The notes under the pieces: model-generated
The model's database searches: none
Seen by the model: only the letters and a program-made list of their open reading frames with translations
What the model was told of the DNA's origin: nothing
Part shown: piece after piece, positions 1 through 4,726 of the stretch
Layout: each line of letters opens with the position of its first letter
How positions within the stretch are numbered: position 1 is the stretch's first letter
Made by a program: the position numbers and the translations under genes
Assembly (NCBI GenBank): GCA_002502685.1
Contig: DAQA01000043.1
Span: forward strand, 1 to 11,655
Source of the DNA: Euryarchaeota archaeon UBA202
GTDB taxonomy: Archaea > Thermoplasmatota > E2 > UBA202
Reading direction: 5' to 3'
DNA length: 11,655 bases

Positions 1-615
1 GCCTCCTTCAAGAAAATTTTTTGATTCCTGGATTGTGTTATCATCCGGAACAAGAGCATACCCTTTTAAAGATACCTTGAGGATGTCCTTACGAAAGGCA
101 TCTTCATCAATATCTAAAACCTCTTTTTCTACAACTGGTAATCCCTGTAAAAAACGATTGGTCACCATGGCAGCTTCATGGGGGGTTATGGCAAAAACAG
201 CTGAGTACATTTTCACGCCTGAGGGCACACCTAACAGGGGGACATCCATGTCTATGGCATCGATAATATCTCGTGCTGTTCCATCTCCCCCCACAAAAAT
301 TAATAGATCAAAATTTCTCATTATCTTGGCAGCATTTTTTGTATCCTTGGGGGTAGTGGGTTCTTTACAGTGATATATTATCTGGGCGGGTATTTTACAT
401 TCCCGGACTATATTTTCTCCCATATGTGATGAACATGTATAGAGGTGGAATTTGCCGTGTAATGCCTTCAGAAACTCTTTTGCCCGTAATGGAGCAACTG
501 GTTTTGCCCCCAGTTGTATGGCTTTTTCTTCCATTCCATCTGTCCCTTTTAGGGCCACTTTTCCTCCCATTCCCGCGATAGGGTTAACAATAAATCCAAT
601 TTTGGGTATGGTCAT
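1..615 (-). CDS. NAD kinase-like protein of the COG3199 type, partial (C-terminus beyond the left edge)
   Basis: The frame is open from an ATG at 615 to the window edge: 205 codons, 3' end missing. Residues 5-18 (KIGFIVNPIAGMGG) are the N-terminal nucleotide-binding loop of the NAD/diacylglycerol kinase fold. Residues 109-116 (GGDGTARD) are the GGDGT phosphate-binding signature, and a GVPSGVKMYSAVFA stretch at 129-142 is typical of the archaeal/bacterial COG3199 group (predicted ATP- or polyphosphate-dependent NAD kinases). The expected role is phosphorylation of NAD to NADP in the cytoplasm; that is family knowledge, not shown here. The ATG directly follows the TAA stop of the upstream membrane-protein gene with no gap, so it is almost certainly the third gene of the pyrC operon and translationally coupled. 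Family assignment is firm; the exact phosphate donor is not visible. Confidence 0.9.
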   Translation of the reverse strand, partial: MTIPKIGFIVNPIAGMGGKVALKGTDGMEEKAIQLGAKPVAPLRAKEFLKALHGKFHLYTCSSHMGENIVRECKIPAQIIYHCKEPTTPKDTKNAAKIMRNFDLLIFVGGDGTARDIIDAIDMDVPLLGVPSGVKMYSAVFAITPHEAAMVTNRFLQGLPVVEKEVLDIDEDAFRKDILKVSLKGYALVPDDNTIQESKNFLEGG

Positions 616-1107
616 TTACACTCCCAGGAATAGATTGAAGCCTGTTATACTTGCAAGGGTGATTACGATAGCGGCGATGATTACCCCTGCAATAATACAC
701 GCCAGGGCTTTTTGAAATTTAAGATTAAATATATACGCTGCTAGGGAGCCTGTCCATGCACCGGTCACGGGGAAGGGAATTGAAACAAATAATATAAGGC
801 CCAGTTCTTCCCATCGTTCAATCTTTTTTTCTGTTCTTTTACGGGTGTGTTCAAAAAGCCAGGAGAACAACTGATCCCACTTCTTCCATTGCCGCAGCCA
901 TTTTTCAATAGGATACATGAGTTTTAGGATAAAGGGAACGGGAAGTATATTGGCGACGACCGAGACCAGGAATACTTTCCACCAGGTAATTCCATACACG
1001 ATGATGCCTAAGGGTATGCCTCCCCGTAGTTCAAATATGGGAAGCATGGAGATAAAGGCAACTTTTGCTAGATTCACTAGTTCTTCAGACAGGTCAATTA
1101 GGGTCAT
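616..1107 (-). CDS. Small multidrug export-type membrane protein (COG2426, Sm_multidrug_ex family)
   Basis: This 163-residue integral membrane protein has the hallmarks of the COG2426 family: a re-entrant-like motif PIFELRGGIPLG at residues 23-34, a second conserved block VSIPFPVTGAWTGSLAAY at 108-125, and hydrophobic segments around 30-60, 102-127 and 133-155. A charged, Lys/Arg/Trp-rich cytoplasmic-looking loop lies at about 67-100. The family name rests on a weak historical drug-export annotation, so the substrate is unknown. The start ATG overlaps the pyrC stop (ATGA) and the stop TAA abuts the NAD kinase ATG, so the gene is the middle member of a tightly coupled operon. Nothing in the sequence links it mechanistically to either neighbour. 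Confidence 0.85.
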   Translation of the reverse strand: MTLIDLSEELVNLAKVAFISMLPIFELRGGIPLGIIVYGITWWKVFLVSVVANILPVPFILKLMYPIEKWLRQWKKWDQLFSWLFEHTRKRTEKKIERWEELGLILFVSIPFPVTGAWTGSLAAYIFNLKFQKALACIIAGVIIAAIVITLASITGFNLFLGV

Positions 1108-2369
1108 GTGATTCTTTTTCCCATCCCTTTTTCCCCCACAAATTCTTTTTCATCTATTACCTTGGTGCCGCGTACAAATACGGTGTGGGGAAATATTGCT
1201 TTTTTTCCCTGATAGGGGCTCCATCCACATTTTTGGTGCAGATGTTTAATTTTTTCTTCTTTAAAATCAGTGATGACTAGATCAGCGTCATGTCCCACTT
1301 TTATGTCCCCTTTATTGATGTTAAATAATTCACCGGGTTTTTTTGATAATACTTCTACCATTCTCTGAAGGGGTAAGTGGTCTTTTTTTACCAGCCATAA
1401 AAATAAGGGCAGTGTTGTTTCGACACCCGGTATACCGGGAGGGGCGTCAGGGAAGCTGTTTTTTTCACTTTTGGTATGGGGGGCATGATCGGATTCCACC
1501 AAGTCAATTGCTCCTGTTTTCATTGCCTGAAACAGTGCGTCACAATCCTTTTGTTCTCGGAGTGGTGGATTAACCTTTCCATAACCGGGTACTTTAAAAT
1601 GTGAACAATAATTTAAAAATAGATGATGGGGTGTTACGCCAATGCTGATGTTAGGGGAAGATTTGGGTATTGCTTGTAATGCTTGTCTTGATGAAAGATG
1701 ACAAATATGGATACGTCCTTGATGATTTTTTAAGCTTTTGATTATTTTTGTTAAGGCCACCTTTTCACATTTTGGCGGCCGGATAAAAGCATAGGAATAA
1801 AGATCGGGTGCTTTTTTGGTGTGTTCTTGTAAACAAGTGTCGTCCTCGGCATGTATCGCTAGAATCTTTTTTGTTTTTTCCACTGCAGTGATTGCTTGTG
1901 GAAGAAGAGTACTGGAAAAAGAAACTTGTTGTGTTTTTGGAAGATAGATCTTAAATGCTTTACATTTTTTTGATAAGCGGGGTATGTGTTTAATATTATC
2001 CTTGGTTATCCCTGCATATATGCCATAGTCAACACACGCTTTTTTTTCTGTAATGCGAATTTTTTTATCTAAAAAATCTTGATTAATTGTTGGAGGATTT
2101 GTATTGGGCATGTCCAGTATACATGAAACACCGCCATGGGCTGCGGCCTTGGTTCCCGTATAAAAATCTTCCTTCCTGGTCATCCCGGGATCCCGGAAAT
2201 GCACATGGACATCGATGGCGGCGGGAAGAATCAGGTTTTCCTGGTAATTAAAGTGTTTTTTTCCATGGAGTATCTTTTTTATTTGGGCAATCTTTCCATC
2301 CTCAATACCAATAGAACATTTGCATAGCTTATTTTCAACAAGTGCGTTTCCTTCAATTACTTGCTCCAT
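1104..2369 (-). CDS. pyrC: Dihydroorotase
   Basis: At 421 residues it has normal length for a class I dihydroorotase, the cytoplasmic amidohydrolase that interconverts carbamoyl-aspartate and dihydroorotate, the third step of pyrimidine synthesis. The metal-binding DVHVHFRDPG motif is at residues 53-62 (D53, H55, H57). The lysine expected to be carboxylated is K140 in AFKIYLP. Further ligands or catalytic residues are visible in AIHAED (H173), HICHLSS (H224) and ESDHAPH (D294, H295), so the active site looks complete. A substrate-binding MPNTNPPT stretch lies at 87-94. It leads the minus-strand operon, overlapping the next gene by ATGA. A TATA-like box sits about 30 bp upstream of the ATG, implying a very short leader. 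Confusion with allantoinase or hydantoinase is possible in this superfamily, but motif pattern and length favour PyrC. Confidence 0.95.
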   Translation of the reverse strand: MEQVIEGNALVENKLCKCSIGIEDGKIAQIKKILHGKKHFNYQENLILPAAIDVHVHFRDPGMTRKEDFYTGTKAAAHGGVSCILDMPNTNPPTINQDFLDKKIRITEKKACVDYGIYAGITKDNIKHIPRLSKKCKAFKIYLPKTQQVSFSSTLLPQAITAVEKTKKILAIHAEDDTCLQEHTKKAPDLYSYAFIRPPKCEKVALTKIIKSLKNHQGRIHICHLSSRQALQAIPKSSPNISIGVTPHHLFLNYCSHFKVPGYGKVNPPLREQKDCDALFQAMKTGAIDLVESDHAPHTKSEKNSFPDAPPGIPGVETTLPLFLWLVKKDHLPLQRMVEVLSKKPGELFNINKGDIKVGHDADLVITDFKEEKIKHLHQKCGWSPYQGKKAIFPHTVFVRGTKVIDEKEFVGEKGMGKRIT

Positions 2370-2384
2370 TTTTTATTTTACATG

Positions 2385-2397
2385 AACAGTATCTGTT
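2385..2397. promoter_or_regulatory. Palindrome in the pyrC promoter (candidate operator)
   Basis: AACAG-TAT-CTGTT is an inverted repeat with 5-bp arms and a 3-nt spacer. It lies between the predicted pyrC TATA box (overlapping it by 2 bp) and the predicted transcription start near 2373. A repressor bound here would block initiation. The arms are short, so chance is possible in AT-rich DNA. Confidence 0.35.
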
Positions 2398-2405
2398 ATA
2401 TAATG
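2396..2405 (-). promoter_or_regulatory. Predicted TATA box of the pyrC operon
   Basis: On the minus strand the sequence reads CATTATATAA, centred about 30 bp upstream of the pyrC ATG at 2369. Archaeal TATA boxes lie about 26 bp upstream of transcription starts, which would put the start near 2373 and give a leader of only a few nucleotides. Confidence 0.6.
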
Positions 2406-2609
2406 ATGTAGGATTTCACCCCTTTTTTTTTTTATCTTTACAAAACTAAATAAATATTTGTGTTAATGTTTATAAAACAGGGATTGTAATAACCCTTCCT
2501 TATAGGGATTTAAAAGAAATAATATTTTTGTGTTTCATTCTCTCTCTCTTTTTAGGGTATTTATTTGCTTGTTTAATTTTCATACGGGCTTATATTATCT
2601 GTTTCTCTG

Positions 2610-2620
2610 TTTGTGGCAAA
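2610..2620. repeat. Inverted repeat TTTG-TGG-CAAA
   Basis: Perfect 4-bp arms with a 3-nt spacer. It shares the TTTG/CAAA half-site with two further inverted repeats at 2642-2655 and 2720-2735. Alone it is weak; its interest lies in the recurrence. Confidence 0.3.
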
Positions 2621-2641
2621 TAGTTAATAGTTATTAGATAT

Positions 2642-2655
2642 ATTTTGGGCAAAAT
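2642..2655. repeat. Inverted repeat ATTTTG-GG-CAAAAT
   Basis: Perfect 6-bp arms with a 2-nt spacer, second of three inverted repeats with TTTG/CAAA half-sites upstream of gcvH. It could be a regulator-binding site. Confidence 0.4.
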
Positions 2656-2702
2656 TGTGCTAAAAATTCTTTCTTATCCAGTGTTGCCTTTGATAATTAT
2701 CC

Positions 2703-2709
2703 TATAAAA
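2703..2709 (+). promoter_or_regulatory. Candidate TATA box for gcvH (distal)
   Basis: TATAAAA here would place transcription initiation near 2731, giving a leader of 30-40 nt that could carry the AAGGT ribosome-binding-like sequence at 2751-2755. A competing TATA-like stretch TTTAATATTTAGATA at 2736-2750 lies about 25-30 bp before the ATG at 2771 and would give a leaderless mRNA. The sequence does not decide between them. Confidence 0.4.
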
Positions 2710-2719
2710 AAACATTTTT

Positions 2720-2735
2720 TTTTGGTAAACCAAAA
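2720..2735. repeat. 16-bp palindrome upstream of gcvH (candidate operator)
   Basis: TTTTGGT-AA-ACCAAAA has perfect 7-bp arms around a 2-nt spacer. It overlaps the start site predicted from the distal TATA box and adjoins the proximal TATA-like stretch, a position suited to a repressor. Its right half is part of a 12-bp sequence repeated after gcvH. Confidence 0.5.
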
Positions 2736-2770
2736 TTTAATATTTAGATAAGGTATCCCCATTGGATACT

Positions 2771-3154
2771 ATGTCAAAGATCAGAGAGGATTTACTTTAT
2801 ACAAAAACACATGAATGGGTATTTGTGAAAAATGGCACAGCCCGAATAGGTGTTACGGATTATGCCCAAGAGCGCATGACCGATATTGTCTTTGTTGAAC
2901 TTCCGTCTCTGGGTGCCTCCTTTTCAAAGGGGGATGAACTGGCCATAATTGAATCAGTGAAATCCGTTTCAGAAATATATGCCCCCATTAGTGGCCATAT
3001 CTCCAGAATAAATGAGTCCTTGGAAAATTCACCCGAGCTTGTAAATGATTCACCCTTTGATGAAGGATGGCTCGTAGAAATGGAGGTTGAAGATTCCTCT
3101 CAATTAAAAGAATTATTAACCCTTGACAAATATCTAAAACTGGTAAAGGATTAA
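2771..3154 (+). CDS. gcvH: Glycine cleavage system H protein
   Basis: This 127-residue lipoyl-domain protein has the family's usual length. The N-terminal YTKTHEWV block (10-17), the VFVELPSLG block (40-48) and the lipoylation site IESVKSVSE, with lysine 64 as acceptor, are all present, followed by IYAPISG. It would carry the aminomethyl group between the P, T and L proteins of glycine cleavage in the cytoplasm. None of those partners, nor a lipoate ligase, is in this window. The ATG at 2771 gives the family-typical N-terminus; an in-frame TTG at 2762 would add three residues and is better spaced from an AAGGT sequence at 2751-2755. The gene stands alone between its own promoter and a run of T-tracts, so it is probably monocistronic. 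A non-glycine role as a general lipoyl carrier cannot be excluded. Confidence 0.93.
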   Translation: MSKIREDLLYTKTHEWVFVKNGTARIGVTDYAQERMTDIVFVELPSLGASFSKGDELAIIESVKSVSEIYAPISGHISRINESLENSPELVNDSPFDEGWLVEMEVEDSSQLKELLTLDKYLKLVKD

Positions 3155-3167
3155 GTAACCGGTGTCA

Positions 3168-3179
3168 GTAAACCAAAAT
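3168..3179 (+). repeat. 12-bp direct repeat flanking gcvH (downstream copy)
   Basis: GTAAACCAAAAT here exactly matches 2725-2736 upstream of gcvH. The copies lie 443 bp apart on the same strand, just outside the coding region on each side. Function unknown. Confidence 0.5.
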
Positions 3180-3225
3180 ATCTTTCTTGGGGAAAGAGTG
3201 CCATAACCCTATCCATCACAGACTA

Positions 3226-3277
3226 TTTTTTTCCATAAAGAACTAAACCTTTTTTTTGTCAATAGAGATTTTTTTTT
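3226..3277 (+). terminator. Tandem T-tracts downstream of gcvH
   Basis: Three T-runs on the coding strand lie at 3226-3232 (T7), 3250-3257 (T8) and 3269-3277 (T9), starting about 70 nt after the gcvH stop. Archaeal RNA polymerase terminates at such U-tracts without needing a hairpin, so this is a likely multi-step terminator isolating gcvH from pyrK. Confidence 0.6.
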
Positions 3278-3297
3278 CATGTTAGCAATTACACAAG

Positions 3298-3308
3298 TTT
3301 TTTTATTT
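3298..3308 (+). promoter_or_regulatory. Predicted TATA box of pyrK
   Basis: A TTTTTTTATTT stretch is centred about 25 bp before the ATG at 3328. No Shine-Dalgarno sequence precedes that ATG, so the arrangement fits a leaderless transcript. The T-run could equally be the last terminator tract of gcvH. Confidence 0.4.
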
Positions 3309-3327
3309 GAACCGTGTTTTCGTCTTG

Positions 3328-4101
3328 ATGCCCCCTCGTATGATAAAAATAAGTGAGATTTGTACCGAGACACCCTTCCATAAAACATTTTATTTCCAAG
3401 ATGTACCCTCTCAAAATGGGAACCCTGGTCAATTTGTTATGATCTGGGTACCTGGTGTTGATGAAATACCCATGTCATTGTCCCATACGGGTACGCGTCA
3501 GGCAGTTACCATTGAAAAAGTAGGTGATACAACCCGTCATCTTTTCCAAATGAATCCCGGTGACCTGATAGGTATCCGTGGCCCCTATGGCCATGGTTTT
3601 CATCACAAGGGCCAGAATCCCATTTTTATCGCTGGCGGCACTGGTATTGCCCCCCTCTATCCATTGATTAAAAAAATGGGTAAGGGACATGTTGTTCTTT
3701 GTGCACGAACTTCCCAACATCTATTGTTTGTTGAAAAAATCCAGAAAACAGGGGCACATCTTCATATTGCCACTGATGATGGATCCCAGGGGTTTCAGGG
3801 AACGGCTGTTGAACTGTTCCAAAATCTTTTTCATAAGATAAAGGCTGATGGGATCTTCACGTGTGGCCCGGAGAAAATGATGGCACAGATTGTTCACCTC
3901 GCATTGGACTATTCACTCCCCATTCAAGCAAGCCTTGAAAGATATATGAAATGTGGACTGGGTCTCTGTGATTCCTGTGCCATCGATGGGTTACATGTCT
4001 GCAAAGATGGCCCCGTATTTGATGAAACTCTTTTGGCCACACTTAATGACTTTGGGAAACATTACCGAAAACCGTCAGGGAAAAAGACACCCGTAAAATA
4101 A
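3328..4101 (+). CDS. pyrK: Dihydroorotate dehydrogenase electron transfer subunit
   Basis: PyrK binds FAD and a [2Fe-2S] cluster and passes electrons between NAD(H) and the FMN-containing PyrD subunit of class 1B dihydroorotate dehydrogenase. Counting from the ATG at 3328 (257 residues), the flavin-binding barrel includes NPGQFVMIWVPG (32-43) and IPMSLSH (47-53). The nucleotide-binding domain has FIAGGTGIAPLYP (100-112) and TCGPEKMM (178-185). Near the C-terminus four cysteines (C209, C214, C217, C225) in KCGLGLCDSCAIDGLHVC form the iron-sulfur site with spacing x4, x2, x7; the last gap is shorter than the 12-14 or so I recall for Lactococcus-type PyrK. The frame opens with a TTG at 3307, but ATG 3328 (or ATG 3340) fits the family N-terminus better. 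pyrD is not adjacent; pyrC is divergent across gcvH. Confidence 0.9.
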   Translation: MPPRMIKISEICTETPFHKTFYFQDVPSQNGNPGQFVMIWVPGVDEIPMSLSHTGTRQAVTIEKVGDTTRHLFQMNPGDLIGIRGPYGHGFHHKGQNPIFIAGGTGIAPLYPLIKKMGKGHVVLCARTSQHLLFVEKIQKTGAHLHIATDDGSQGFQGTAVELFQNLFHKIKADGIFTCGPEKMMAQIVHLALDYSLPIQASLERYMKCGLGLCDSCAIDGLHVCKDGPVFDETLLATLNDFGKHYRKPSGKKTPVK

Positions 4102-4114
4102 CCTTTTCAGGTAG

Positions 4115-4124
4115 TTTTTTTATA
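4115..4124 (+). promoter_or_regulatory. Predicted TATA box of the yjbQ-family gene
   Basis: TTTTTTTATA is centred about 26 bp before the ATG at 4147, the spacing expected for a leaderless archaeal mRNA. A second AT-rich box, TATATATCTA at 4131-4140, would instead suit the next in-frame ATG at 4159. Confidence 0.5.
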
Positions 4125-4146
4125 CCTGGATATATATCTACTCGTT

Positions 4147-4569
4147 ATGCCCACCTTTATGGATAAAATCCCTCTTAAAACAAGGGGTGAAGGAGATATT
4201 AGGGATATTACCAAACAGGTACAAAAGATAACCCAGAAATCAGGCATCAAAAATGGCTTGGTGTGTATTTTTAACTCAGGATCCACAGGAGCGGTGACAA
4301 CATTGGAATATGAACCCGGTTTACTTGTTGACTTACCAGGTGCCCTTGAAAGATTGGCCCCCAAGGATGCCTCCTATCAGCATGAACTGCACTGGCATGA
4401 TGGTAATGGCCATTCCCATGTAAAGGCAAGCATCATAGGCCCTAGTTTAACGGTCCCCTTGAAAAATGGCCATCTCCTACTGGGGACATGGCAACAAATA
4501 GTATTTGTGGAATTAGATGTCCGTCCTCGATCTAGGAATCTTTTGGTGCAATTAATTGGTGAGCCTTAA
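4147..4569 (+). CDS. yjbQ: YjbQ / UPF0047 family protein (secondary thiamine-phosphate synthase-like)
   Basis: The 140-residue protein has full family length. The conserved core is intact: NSGSTGAVTTLEYEPGLL (43-60), the histidine-rich block HELHWHDGNGHSH (79-91) and LLLGTWQQIVFVELD (110-124) followed by RPRSR. The clustered histidines and GTWQ motif are what define the family. Some members have weak thiamine-phosphate synthase activity in E. coli, but the true substrate is unresolved, so the thiamine label is only a family statement. It starts 45 bp after pyrK with a TATA-like box between them, so it may be transcribed separately or by read-through. ATG 4159 is an alternative start that would remove four residues. 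No thiamine gene lies nearby. Confidence 0.9.
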   Translation: MPTFMDKIPLKTRGEGDIRDITKQVQKITQKSGIKNGLVCIFNSGSTGAVTTLEYEPGLLVDLPGALERLAPKDASYQHELHWHDGNGHSHVKASIIGPSLTVPLKNGHLLLGTWQQIVFVELDVRPRSRNLLVQLIGEP

Positions 4570-4621
4570 CCGATAATTTTTTCCATTGTACTCTTTTATC
4601 ACTACAAGATAATCCTTGTCT

Positions 4622-4664
4622 ATTAGGGGCAATTAGGGATCCATTACTTATTTCAATTAGGGAT
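4622..4664. repeat. Three ATTAGGG repeats, two within an 11-bp direct repeat
   Basis: ATTAGGG occurs at 4622-4628, 4632-4638 and 4656-4662; the last two lie inside identical CAATTAGGGAT copies at 4630-4640 and 4654-4664 (24-bp period). They sit between two convergent genes. No function can be assigned. Confidence 0.5.
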
Positions 4665-4692
4665 TATGCTGCTGGTATAACGGCACTCATTC

Positions 4693-4716
4693 AGGATTGT
4701 ATCCGTTTACAATCCT
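4693..4716 (-). terminator. Perfect stem-loop at the convergent gene end (possible terminator or 3' hairpin)
   Basis: AGGATTGTA and TACAATCCT pair as a 9-bp perfect stem around a 6-nt loop. On the minus strand the hairpin begins about 10 nt after the metallopeptidase stop codon. No long T-run follows it, so it may be a 3'-end stabiliser or processing hairpin rather than a classical terminator. It could also serve plus-strand transcripts from yjbQ. Confidence 0.45.
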
Positions 4717-4726
4717 CCCTAAATTA

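Larger units (their letters stand above)
2410..2700. other. AT-rich divergent intergenic region (pyrC / gcvH)
   Basis: No open frame of useful size, tRNA-like or rRNA-like structure is visible. It contains T-runs near 2422-2433, a CT-repeat tract near 2540-2553, and a small palindrome TAATA-GT-TATTA near 2625-2636. Inverted repeats listed separately occupy its right-hand part. At roughly 400 bp between start codons it is unusually long for this gene-dense window, so it probably holds regulatory sequence or an undetected small RNA. Confidence 0.5.

Noticed and set aside
35..373. Plus-strand open frame of 112 codons
   Set aside because: It is antisense to the clear NAD kinase-like gene, whose GGDGT motif lies on the minus strand; its translation is low-complexity and family-free.
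2410..2700. CRISPR-like or riboswitch element in the long intergenic region
   Set aside because: Repeats are short, unequal in length and irregularly spaced, with no leader or spacer pattern and no extended base-paired structure.
4660..4720. Possible tRNA 3' half because of paired GGATT/AATCC-like segments
   Set aside because: No T-loop consensus, anticodon arm or acceptor pairing can be built; the sequence is explained by a simple 9-bp hairpin.
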